Assembly (NCBI RefSeq): GCF_001936255.1
Contig: NZ_CP013704.1
Coordinates: 372,001 to 436,000 of the forward strand
DNA length: 64,000 nt
Direction: 5' to 3'
From: Borrelia anserina Es
GTDB taxonomy: Bacteria; Spirochaetota; Spirochaetia; Borreliales; Borreliaceae
Both the position numbers and the translations under genes were made by a program. Shown here piece by piece: positions 40,046 to 48,009 of the stretch (its first letter is position 1; each line of letters opens with the position of its first letter). Below the pieces are notes generated by a model. It saw nothing but the letters and a program-made list of their open reading frames with translations. It ran no database searches and had not been told where the DNA came from.

Positions 40046-41161
40046 TTATAAAGAGAGTGCAATAAAAATTTCGCCCTCTCCACAAATTAATAATTCCTCA
40101 CCAAAATTTCTTATAAATACGCTCTCTCCCTTCTTAAGGAAAAACTTATTATTAATCTGAATTTTCCCATTCATAACTAACAATATCATTACACCATCTT
40201 GTTTAAAGCAAATTTTTTCATTTATGTTTCTCTGTAATAAACTCAAATCAGTACCTGGAAGCTTAAATACATTAAAACCATCAATATTTTCACTCCTTAA
40301 TAAGGAGACCATCCCCTCTTCAAACTTACCAACCTTAAGCATCTCATCCTTATCAATATATTTAGTGGTAAGACCTGCTCTAATCACATTGTCCGAATTA
40401 GTCATAAGTTCAAGGCATTCACCCTTAAGATAAGCATGAACTTCTTGACTTTCTGTATAAAGTACTTCGCCCGGATTTAATTTAAAAATACGCATCCCTA
40501 AAAACACTAAAAGACCAATATCTACCCCATATATCTTATGAATTTCATTAAACCAATAAGCTCTAAAATCATCTATGGAACCCAAATTTTCTTTTATTTT
40601 ACTAATAGCATTCTCGATTTCATACTTTTGCAAACTAAATACATTTCTTATAAACTCTTTATGTGTTGTAAAATGAAAATCTAATTTCAACTTTCTACAT
40701 ATACTGATAATTTCAAAGAGAGGCAAAAATCCTTTAAGAGCATAAAAATCGCTTAATGCATAAACAAGCTCTACCTTTGGATTCTGATCCTTATAAATCC
40801 TCTCAAAATCATTAATACCTATGCCTTTAACATTTTCAAGTTCAAAGCCTTTTAAAGCAGTCTCTTTTGAAGGATGTATCTGAATTGATAGAGGCCTTTG
40901 GGCTGAGAGAACCTTAAATAAAAATGGTAATTCACCCTTACATCCCAAAAGATCATCATAATTTTCTAAAAAATCACAAAGAGCAATATACTGACCATCA
41001 ACTAATATCTTACTAGAAAATGTCTTATGTGCTCCAAGCCACATCTCGGCCTTAGGTAAACCATCTTCCCTCTGACCCAAAAGATAGGGGATGAAACTAA
41101 TTCCACCCCAATCGTATTCCTTAATTTCATTTCTCATCAAAAATATATTATCAACTCTCAT
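40046..41161 (-). CDS. manA: Mannose-6-phosphate isomerase
   Basis: Type I phosphomannose isomerase, interconverting mannose-6-phosphate and fructose-6-phosphate in a Zn-dependent reaction. The 371-residue protein has the Zn-site segment SIQIHPSKETALKGFE and the second His-containing segment ESQEVHAYLKGECLELM. The ATG at 41161 overlaps the end of fruA by 11 bp and has AAGGA five bases upstream, so the two are coupled. Together with FruA it can bring mannose-type PTS substrates into glycolysis. Confidence 0.94.
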   Translation of the reverse strand: MRVDNIFLMRNEIKEYDWGGISFIPYLLGQREDGLPKAEMWLGAHKTFSSKILVDGQYIALCDFLENYDDLLGCKGELPFLFKVLSAQRPLSIQIHPSKETALKGFELENVKGIGINDFERIYKDQNPKVELVYALSDFYALKGFLPLFEIISICRKLKLDFHFTTHKEFIRNVFSLQKYEIENAISKIKENLGSIDDFRAYWFNEIHKIYGVDIGLLVFLGMRIFKLNPGEVLYTESQEVHAYLKGECLELMTNSDNVIRAGLTTKYIDKDEMLKVGKFEEGMVSLLRSENIDGFNVFKLPGTDLSLLQRNINEKICFKQDGVMILLVMNGKIQINNKFFLKKGESVFIRNFGEELLICGEGEIFIALSL

Positions 41162-43025
41162 TAGATTCCTTAACTTTTAAAGATTTTAAAAAGATAACCA
41201 AACTTGTCGCAACGGCAACACCAACAGCTATTGCAATAACAAATCCTAATTTATTATCAACTACAGGAAGAACTATTGGCCCTCCGTGTGGAGCATGATC
41301 TGCAACCCCTAAAAATGCCGCAATAATACTTGCAACAGCACCTCCAATTACTATTGAAGGTAACACCCTTGCAGGATCACTAGCAGCAAAAGGAATAGCT
41401 CCCTCACTAATACCAATAAATGAAATTAAGAAAGATATTTTTCCAGACTCTCGCTCTTCCTCTTCAAATAATTTAGGCATAATTAGAGTAGCAAGTCCCA
41501 TAGCCATAGGAGGAACAGGAATAGCTGATGCAACCATACCCATTATCTGTGGAACTTGAGGAATCATACCGACACCAAAAAGGAATGCAACTTTATTAAA
41601 GGGTCCTCCCATATCAACTGATACCATAGCACCAAGTATTAATCCAAGCAATAATTTCCCTATAATACCATAAGCCTGTGAGTCATTATGAAGCGATTTA
41701 AGGCTACTTTCAAGTAATTCCATAAATTGACCAATATAAACACCCACGTAAATCATGAAAAGTCCAATAATAACAGTGCTTATTAACGGAATTACAAATA
41801 TAGGCATTACAGGCTTAAGCCATTCAGGAATCTTTCTCTTTGCTATCCATTTAGCAACAAAACCTGCCATAAAACCCACAAGTATCGCTCCTAAAAATCC
41901 TGCCTTGGTATCTCTGGCAAGTACACCACCTACAAGACCTGGTGCAAGACCTGGTTTATCAGCAATTGCCATAGCAATAAATCCTGAAAGCACTGGCAAC
42001 ATCATGCCAAAAGCCACACCACCAATATCTGTAATTGTCTTATAAAAAGGATAATCATTAAAATTTGGACCATCAGAACCAACTCCTGCAAAGGATATCC
42101 CAAGAGCTATCAAAATACCACCACTTGCTACAATTGGAATCATAGGAGAGACACCACTCATTAAATACTTATAAAAACCAAACTTACTCTCACCAGATTT
42201 ACCTTTATTAATATGAACATTTTCATAATTTAATATGGGAGCCCCAAATGCTTCTTTAATAACATTTTCTACATTGTTGATAGCCCTTGAAGTTGAAACC
42301 TTGTAAACTCTTTTACCACTAAATCTCTCTTCATCAACATCCTTATCCACCGCAAGTATTACAACATCAGCAGCTTTAATATCTGTCTCTGTTAAAGGAT
42401 TATCAATACCAATAGATCCTTGTGTCTCAACTTTAATGCTATACCCTTGTTTCTTAGCTTCCATTTCAAGCTTCTTAGCAGCAATATATGTATGAGCAAT
42501 TCCTACAGGACAAGCACAAACAGCTAATATTCTTTCTGGCTTAGATACACTGCCAGAATCATCTGTAGAAGTGTTTTCAACATTTTCTATATAAGAATAA
42601 ATCTCATCAGAATTATTAATAACTTTTAATACATTTTTAAAACAATCGTTTTCAAACAACTTGGCTATGAAAGCTATCGATTTGATGTGATCACTACCTT
42701 GTTGACTTCTAGACATACAAATTAAAAATATCAAATTAACAGGAGGATTATCATCAGACCATTTTATGCCTTCGCCTTTTATATAAAGCAAGGAAATAAA
42801 ACTTGATTCAACAACATCCCCTATAAAATGAGGAATAGCAACCCCATTCTCCCAAGATGTATCACTGATATTCTCTCTTTCAAGCAATCCCTTAAGAAAT
42901 CCAGACCTATCATTTGTATATCCTCTCTTACTTACTTGATCAACTAAAAAATTAATTGCCTCATCCTTGGAACTTATTTCAGTAGATATAAAAATAAGTT
43001 CTTTCTTTAAAAAATCTAAAAACAT
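41151..43025 (-). CDS. fruA: PTS fructose-family permease EIIABC
   Basis: Single-chain fructose/mannitol-family PTS transporter of 624 residues. Domain order is EIIA (about 1-150, active His in GVAIPHFIGDV), EIIB (about 165-265, phospho-Cys in CACPVGIAHTYIA) and EIIC (about 280-615, nine or so membrane helices, e.g. GVSPMIPIVASGGILIALG and GGPFNKVAFLFGVG). It imports and phosphorylates a hexose, probably fructose or mannose given the coupled manA. The first gene of the pair, with AGGAGG before the ATG. Borrelia has a second fruA copy elsewhere. Confidence 0.95.
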   Translation of the reverse strand: MFLDFLKKELIFISTEISSKDEAINFLVDQVSKRGYTNDRSGFLKGLLERENISDTSWENGVAIPHFIGDVVESSFISLLYIKGEGIKWSDDNPPVNLIFLICMSRSQQGSDHIKSIAFIAKLFENDCFKNVLKVINNSDEIYSYIENVENTSTDDSGSVSKPERILAVCACPVGIAHTYIAAKKLEMEAKKQGYSIKVETQGSIGIDNPLTETDIKAADVVILAVDKDVDEERFSGKRVYKVSTSRAINNVENVIKEAFGAPILNYENVHINKGKSGESKFGFYKYLMSGVSPMIPIVASGGILIALGISFAGVGSDGPNFNDYPFYKTITDIGGVAFGMMLPVLSGFIAMAIADKPGLAPGLVGGVLARDTKAGFLGAILVGFMAGFVAKWIAKRKIPEWLKPVMPIFVIPLISTVIIGLFMIYVGVYIGQFMELLESSLKSLHNDSQAYGIIGKLLLGLILGAMVSVDMGGPFNKVAFLFGVGMIPQVPQIMGMVASAIPVPPMAMGLATLIMPKLFEEEERESGKISFLISFIGISEGAIPFAASDPARVLPSIVIGGAVASIIAAFLGVADHAPHGGPIVLPVVDNKLGFVIAIAVGVAVATSLVIFLKSLKVKESNES

Positions 43026-43144
43026 AACCTTAACCTCCTAAGCACCTATACTAATTTTACCATAGTACAAACATCAAACATCTTCTTCCTCACCCCCACT
43101 TCTTTATTTCCAAATTATTTTATATGATTTAATTTAATTCTATT

Positions 43145-43792
43145 ATGAAAAAAATAATCAACTTTTGCTTTTTATTACTATATACTAATTTATATTCTGC
43201 AAATAATGAAGTACAAAAGAAAGACAAAGCAAATACAAAAGAAAGTCTTACACTAAAAGAAAGATCAAGTAATAATGAAAATGATTTTCTCTCGGTCAAC
43301 AGAGGATTTACCTATTCAACGGGAACAGGAATTGGAACAGGATTTTTTTTAAATTCAAAAATCAATCACATAATATTTAGACCTTATTACGTATTTTCTA
43401 TTAACAATCTTGATTTAATGGCTGTTTGTATGATCTTAATGATTGAAGAATACAACATATCTAAAAAAATAAAATACTCAAGTTCCCATATTGGAGCAGG
43501 AATAAACTGGCACATCATAAATTTGTCTAAAAAAATGAAATATTTGTCTTCCACTACAGGTATTGGTATACGATTTTACCTCTCAACAAACATAATAGGA
43601 GATTTCAAATTTTATGGCAAATTACCTTATACAATAGAACCATACATATTCTTTGAATTCTCTACAAAAAAAGCCACACCCTATTTAAACATATACTCAA
43701 AAATTGAATGTCTATTGCTCGATACATTCAATATTTCTTTTGATTTTGGCATTAGATATAATCTTAAAAATAGCAAAGAGGTAAACCCATGA
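43145..43792 (+). CDS. Small exported beta-barrel-like protein
   Basis: 215 residues with a signal peptide (MKKIINFCFLLLYTNLYS) and a charged linker, then strands with the same flavour as the two barrel proteins at 38366 and 38976 (GFTYSTGTGIGTGFFLNS, SSHIGAGINWHII, STTGIGIRFYLS, ISFDFGIRYNL). A distant third member of that family is likely but the C-terminal strand is atypical and followed by a basic tail. The stop overlaps the nuclease start (ATGA). No clear ribosome-binding site is seen, only AT-rich leader. Confidence 0.6.
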   Translation: MKKIINFCFLLLYTNLYSANNEVQKKDKANTKESLTLKERSSNNENDFLSVNRGFTYSTGTGIGTGFFLNSKINHIIFRPYYVFSINNLDLMAVCMILMIEEYNISKKIKYSSSHIGAGINWHIINLSKKMKYLSSTTGIGIRFYLSTNIIGDFKFYGKLPYTIEPYIFFEFSTKKATPYLNIYSKIECLLLDTFNISFDFGIRYNLKNSKEVNP

Positions 43793-44667
43793 AAAGGAAG
43801 TTAAAAATCTTATTATGTTTTTATATATTAATCTTACTGGGAACTTTATTCCTATATCAAAACCCTAAGATCTTAAATAAAATAAAAGAAATAGCTTCTA
43901 ATTATTTAGAAAAACTCAAAGATAGAATATACGAACCTGAAATTCCAGCAGAACTAGAAGAAAAATATCTCTTACCAAAGGGATATCTTACTACCCAAGT
44001 TCTACATAAAAAATACTACTCCTTAGGGTATGCTGAGAGTGCAAGACAATCAGAATGGGTCGCTTATCAATTAAAAAGAGAAATGGTTGAATTAGCTTTA
44101 AACTTGCTTAGAACAGGTAAAATAAAGAGAAGTAAAACATTTTTTGAAGATAAAGACATAAAAGGAATAGCTCCCAAGCTAAGCGATTATCTAAGAAGCG
44201 GATATGACAGAGGTCACATAGTTAGTTCTGCTGACATGTCTTTTTCCAAAGATGCAATGCTAGATACCTATTTTCTATCAAATATATCTCCTCAACAAAG
44301 AGAATTCAACTCAGGGATCTGGCTTAAACTTGAAAAACTAGTTAGAAAATGGGCTATATTAAAAAAAAAGCTATACATTGTTAGTGCAGGAATTTTAACA
44401 GAAAATAAAGGATTTATTGGAAAGAATAAGATTTTAGTACCAAAAAATTTTTATAAAATAGTACTATCATTAAACAACAACTCTTATGATATAGTAGCTT
44501 TCATTATTCCAAATGAAAAAGCTGAAAACTTAGAATTAAGAAATTACACTGTGAATGTTAACTTAATTGAAGCAAAAACTAAAATAGATTTCTTTGCCAA
44601 ACTTGATGCTAGAATAAAAAAAATAATTAAAATGAGAAAAACACTAAATTCTTGGGAATTCAGATGA
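43789..44667 (+). CDS. DNA/RNA non-specific endonuclease (NUC family), membrane-anchored
   Basis: 292 residues. An N-terminal hydrophobic segment (ILLCFYILILLGTLFLYQ) is a signal anchor or signal peptide, and the catalytic domain (about 85-290) has the bba-metal signature DRGHIVSSADM with the catalytic His, followed by the metal-binding Asn region NISPQQREFNSGIW. The domain matches the Serratia-type nucleases that degrade DNA and RNA. Export suggests scavenging of host nucleic acid, which fits an organism that depends on purine salvage, or defence against extracellular DNA; that is inference. Coupled to genes on both sides by ATGA overlaps. Confidence 0.9.
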   Translation: MKRKLKILLCFYILILLGTLFLYQNPKILNKIKEIASNYLEKLKDRIYEPEIPAELEEKYLLPKGYLTTQVLHKKYYSLGYAESARQSEWVAYQLKREMVELALNLLRTGKIKRSKTFFEDKDIKGIAPKLSDYLRSGYDRGHIVSSADMSFSKDAMLDTYFLSNISPQQREFNSGIWLKLEKLVRKWAILKKKLYIVSAGILTENKGFIGKNKILVPKNFYKIVLSLNNNSYDIVAFIIPNEKAENLELRNYTVNVNLIEAKTKIDFFAKLDARIKKIIKMRKTLNSWEFR

Positions 44668-45428
44668 AAACACTCTTTACAAAATTAAACATTTTCTTGC
44701 TTACAACCGTCACTTTAGGAATAATTGTTATATCAATATTTATATATTACGTAAACTTTAGTATAAACTTCTATACCTACCTTGTTAAAATTTATAATCA
44801 AAACTTGTTAATTTTGGTTAATAAATTCTTTATCTTCATCATTGGAATCATAGGCTCCATTTGGGCATACATTAACTATAAAAGAACAAACAACATACAA
44901 TTTGTATTTTTTTATTGTTTTACTTGTATATATATACTTGATCCCATTTCAATTTTTAAATATTATCTTTTAAATAATATATTAAGCCTAGAATTTTATT
45001 ATTTCATGAAATTTTATCACCTAATAACCGTATTTTCATCACTAAATTTATTTTTTCTTAGCTTATATATATGTGATTTCAAGATAAAATCAATAACTTA
45101 TACTATTTACTTAATTTTTACTTTTTCGATGCTCTATATCTCTCTAGTCCCTATTAATGCTTATGAACACACATATAATTTCTTCTCTTCAACAGTAAAC
45201 AACAAATTTTATGCTTATTTATTCTTGCTACTAATACCAATAAACTTTTTAGTAGCATGCTTAAGGAAAAAAAACCTCAGCTACTTTTTACTGTTTGTAT
45301 CAATATTACTAATAGTATTAGGAATTTACATCAATTCTATTGAAATATCCTATGCCTTTATCCCAATCTTAATAGGAACACCAATATACTTAAAAGAAGC
45401 AGGTAAACTTTTCTTCTATTGGTTATAA
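44664..45428 (+). CDS. Hypothetical polytopic membrane protein, 254 aa
   Basis: Unrecognised. The ATG at 44664 overlaps the nuclease stop codon; four codons upstream in frame are ignored. The protein is almost wholly hydrophobic with seven or eight likely transmembrane helices, separated by short Lys/Asn/Tyr-rich loops (e.g. YKRTNNIQ, CLRKKNLSY). No catalytic motif stands out. Its stop codon lies only 2 bp from that of the convergent gene at 45431. Confidence 0.75.
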   Translation: MKTLFTKLNIFLLTTVTLGIIVISIFIYYVNFSINFYTYLVKIYNQNLLILVNKFFIFIIGIIGSIWAYINYKRTNNIQFVFFYCFTCIYILDPISIFKYYLLNNILSLEFYYFMKFYHLITVFSSLNLFFLSLYICDFKIKSITYTIYLIFTFSMLYISLVPINAYEHTYNFFSSTVNNKFYAYLFLLLIPINFLVACLRKKNLSYFLLFVSILLIVLGIYINSIEISYAFIPILIGTPIYLKEAGKLFFYWL

Positions 45429-45430
45429 CA

Positions 45431-46027
45431 TTAAGCAATCAACACAAAAGACAAAGTCGATACTCCTATAGGCAAAAACAAATTATCATATTTTGCAAAA
45501 TCAAAAAGTTCTACAAACACGGCTCCTATCCCAACAACTGATGCTAGCATGAAGCTTGGAAAAAAGTAATAACAAACAATAAAAGCAACCCAAAAAACAG
45601 TCACACTACCTGAGAATGTTTTATTATTTACAAGTCTAAAAGATGGAATGAGTTTTCCAAAAAGACTTGCAAGTCCATCTCCAAGACATGCAGAAAATAT
45701 CCCAATATAACTAAAAGGCTTATCTATAAGAAAATAAGTAAAAAACATACTCACTATCAAAAATATTGGTGAGAGAGATATTTTGCATGAAGACGCTTCT
45801 CTAGACTTTACTATTATTGTTGATATAGCTTTGATAAAAAACAAATTTATTCCCATGATTCTAAATACTTCTAAAATTAAGTATACAAACATAAAAAATA
45901 GGCTAGATGCAAGACCTACCCAAAAACTTATCTTATAGAAAAATAAAAATATTAAAGCAGAAATATGAAAGAATTTTCTATAAATCTCATATTTAATACT
46001 TTCGTTTAAAAAAATTTGATTAAACAT
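45431..46027 (-). CDS. CTP-dependent dolichol/phytol kinase-like membrane protein
   Basis: 198 residues with six or so membrane helices. The N-terminus has YEIYRKFFHISALIFLFFY and the middle has SACLGDGLASLFGK, then NKTFSGSVTVFWVAF. These are the marks of the SEC59/VTE5 (CTP-dependent dolichol and phytol kinase) family, related to CDP-diglyceride synthetases. The substrate in Borrelia is unknown; a lipid alcohol is likely. The ATG abuts the stop codon of the PPIase gene, so the two are co-transcribed. Confidence 0.75.
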   Translation of the reverse strand: MFNQIFLNESIKYEIYRKFFHISALIFLFFYKISFWVGLASSLFFMFVYLILEVFRIMGINLFFIKAISTIIVKSREASSCKISLSPIFLIVSMFFTYFLIDKPFSYIGIFSACLGDGLASLFGKLIPSFRLVNNKTFSGSVTVFWVAFIVCYYFFPSFMLASVVGIGAVFVELFDFAKYDNLFLPIGVSTLSFVLIA

Positions 46028-47052
46028 TAATTAATTTTCCTCAAAATAACATTAAATTTTACAAAAGAGTTTGCCTTTATAATCTCACCAATGCTTCTCT
46101 CTCCATAGGCAAGACTTGGTGGGATTATTATTATCCTTTCTTCCCCCTCACACATATCTAACAACATTATATCCCAACCTTTAATTACTTGACCACGACC
46201 AACCATAAACTCTATTGGCTCCCCCCTGTCAATCGAACTATCAAACTTTACTCCACTCAGCAAAAATCCTTCATAATCTACTTTTATAACATTGCCACTT
46301 TTAACACTTTTACCATTTCCTCTTTTATTTATCTTGTATAAGATACCACTTCTGTCTTTTTCAAAATCTCTGTAATCCCTATCAATTATCTCAAGCTGAT
46401 AAGTAATATATTTTTTAGCCTCATCAATTTTTATTTCTTCATAACTCTTTTTTAATTTTAAAAATTCTTTATTGTCAACCCTAAAAGCTTCTGCATCCTC
46501 ACCAACACGAACAATCCTTACTCTCTCTATTTTATCTCCTTGACGTATACTGCGAACCGTATCCATCCCAAGAACTACCTTACCAAAAATTGAGTGTTTA
46601 AGATCAAGGTAAGTAAGATTATCTGCAAGAGTAATAAAAAATTGACTTCCATTGGTGTCAGGGCCTGAATTGGCCATAGAAACAATTCCCGGCTCATTAT
46701 GACTTAAATCCTTGCTCAATTCATCTGGAAAAACATAACCAGGGCCTCCAGTACCCGATCCGGTAGGATCTCCTGTCTGAATAATAAATCCATCAACAAC
46801 TCTATGAAAAATAATATTTTCAAAATAAGGCCGATCTGTAACAGAGTTTTTAATAGTACCTTCACTAAGACCAATAAAGTTCATGACTGTCAAAGGTGCA
46901 ATTTTATAGTAAAGTTCAACTTCTATAGTACCTTTATTTGTATCAATTAATGCAAATATTCCTTTTCTTTCCACTAAATCTTTCCTTTTGTTGCTACAAC
47001 CTACTAGAACCGAAATCAATAAAAAATAAAACAAACATTTATTCACAAACAT
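46027..47052 (-). CDS. Dual-domain peptidyl-prolyl isomerase lipoprotein (cyclophilin-FKBP fusion)
   Basis: 341 residues: lipoprotein signal (FYFLLISVLVGC), a cyclophilin domain (about 35-190) with FHRVVDGFIIQTGDP and NGSQFFITLAD, a linker of about 50 residues, and a C-terminal FKBP domain (about 240-341) with VDYEGFLLSGVKFDSS, GQVIKGWD and PSLAYGE. Key residues of both families are kept: Arg, Phe and Gln in the cyclophilin, and Asp, Val-Ile, Trp and Tyr in the FKBP. Both probably catalyse proline isomerisation on exported proteins in the periplasm. Such cyclophilin-FKBP fusions are known from a few spirochaetes and protists. The start lies next to the large palindrome. Confidence 0.93.
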   Translation of the reverse strand: MFVNKCLFYFLLISVLVGCSNKRKDLVERKGIFALIDTNKGTIEVELYYKIAPLTVMNFIGLSEGTIKNSVTDRPYFENIIFHRVVDGFIIQTGDPTGSGTGGPGYVFPDELSKDLSHNEPGIVSMANSGPDTNGSQFFITLADNLTYLDLKHSIFGKVVLGMDTVRSIRQGDKIERVRIVRVGEDAEAFRVDNKEFLKLKKSYEEIKIDEAKKYITYQLEIIDRDYRDFEKDRSGILYKINKRGNGKSVKSGNVIKVDYEGFLLSGVKFDSSIDRGEPIEFMVGRGQVIKGWDIMLLDMCEGEERIIIIPPSLAYGERSIGEIIKANSFVKFNVILRKIN

Positions 47053-47062
47053 ATTCCTTAAT

Positions 47063-47142
47063 TTAACAATTATAAATTGCTAGTTAATTGTACTATTTTT
47101 ATGAAAAAATAGTACAATTAACTAGCAATTTATAATTGTTAA
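47063..47142. repeat. 80-bp near-perfect palindrome between divergent genes
   Basis: Two 38-nt arms (47063-47100 and 47105-47142) are exact reverse complements around the 4-nt centre ATGA. Each arm carries an outward-facing TATAAT: 47131-47136 toward cheR and the mirror at 47074-47069 toward the PPIase gene. It begins 11 bp from the PPIase ATG and ends 45 bp before the cheR ATG. As DNA it could extrude a cruciform; as RNA it makes a very stable hairpin. No protein or RNA gene is seen in it. Confidence 0.97.
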
Positions 47143-47187
47143 GTACTACTATTTACTAAAGAAATTTACAAAGCTTGGATTTTATAA

Positions 47188-48009
47188 ATGTTAAACATCA
47201 GCAATGAACTCCTTATGAAATTTTGTAACTTCATATATGAAAACAGTGGGATCAAATTCGACGAAAAAAATAAAATTGTATTAAAAGGCCGGATTAATGA
47301 TGCAATACATGAACTTGAGAACATCAATACTCCAAAACAATTATATGAATTAATAACTTTTGACAAATTCAAAAAAGAATACTTCTTAGACCTCGTTACT
47401 ACTAACTTAACACGATTCTTTAGAAATGAGACTCATTTTGCAACATTTGAGAAATTTATAATTCCAAACTTAATAAACATCAAAACTAAAGAAGGCAAGA
47501 ATAGAGTTATTATATGGTCTGCTGGATGTTCAACAGGAGAAGAGCCATATTCACTGGCATTTGTTCTTAAATCTCATCTCCCAAAAAATTTTGATTTTAT
47601 CATCATCGCTTCAGACTTAAGTTTAAAATCCCTAATGATAGCAAAAGAAGGATATTATTCTGTACAAAAATGCGAACATATTCCAATACAATATAAACAG
47701 TATATTAAACCCAAAATGGATGGTTACAAGGTAATAGACGATATTAAGAAACACATAAGATTTGACTATCATAACTTAAACTTCGAAAGTGGCTTTTCAA
47801 ACATAGATGTTGTTTTTTGTCGAAATGTTTTAATATATTTCGATGAAAAGTCAAAAATAAAGGTCTTAAAAAAATTCTACTCCTCTATGGCTGCAAAAAG
47901 TTACTTATTCATTGGACACTCAGAATCACTTTTTGGTCTCAATCTTCCTTTCAAATTTTTAAGAACACCTTGGGCAATAATATATGAAAAGGATAATCAC
48001 AGTGCTTAA
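47188..48009 (+). CDS. cheR: Chemotaxis protein methyltransferase CheR
   Basis: 273-residue SAM-dependent methyltransferase that methylates chemoreceptor glutamates. N-terminal helical domain (about 1-75) is followed by the SAM-binding fold with SAGCSTGEEPYSLAF and the conserved FCRNVLIYFD. In Borrelia terms it is the second CheR, paired with the adjacent cheB. A weak GGA lies 10 bases before the ATG. The end overlaps cheB by 26 bp. No receptor or cheA/cheW gene is in this window. Confidence 0.95.
   Translation: MLNISNELLMKFCNFIYENSGIKFDEKNKIVLKGRINDAIHELENINTPKQLYELITFDKFKKEYFLDLVTTNLTRFFRNETHFATFEKFIIPNLINIKTKEGKNRVIIWSAGCSTGEEPYSLAFVLKSHLPKNFDFIIIASDLSLKSLMIAKEGYYSVQKCEHIPIQYKQYIKPKMDGYKVIDDIKKHIRFDYHNLNFESGFSNIDVVFCRNVLIYFDEKSKIKVLKKFYSSMAAKSYLFIGHSESLFGLNLPFKFLRTPWAIIYEKDNHSA

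Noticed and set aside
47063-47142. Fossil replicated telomere (ResT target) as origin of the palindrome
   Set aside because: Borrelia telomere junctions are also palindromes and AT-rich, but the centre here is a non-palindromic ATGA and I do not see the conserved telomere boxes at their usual distance from the axis.
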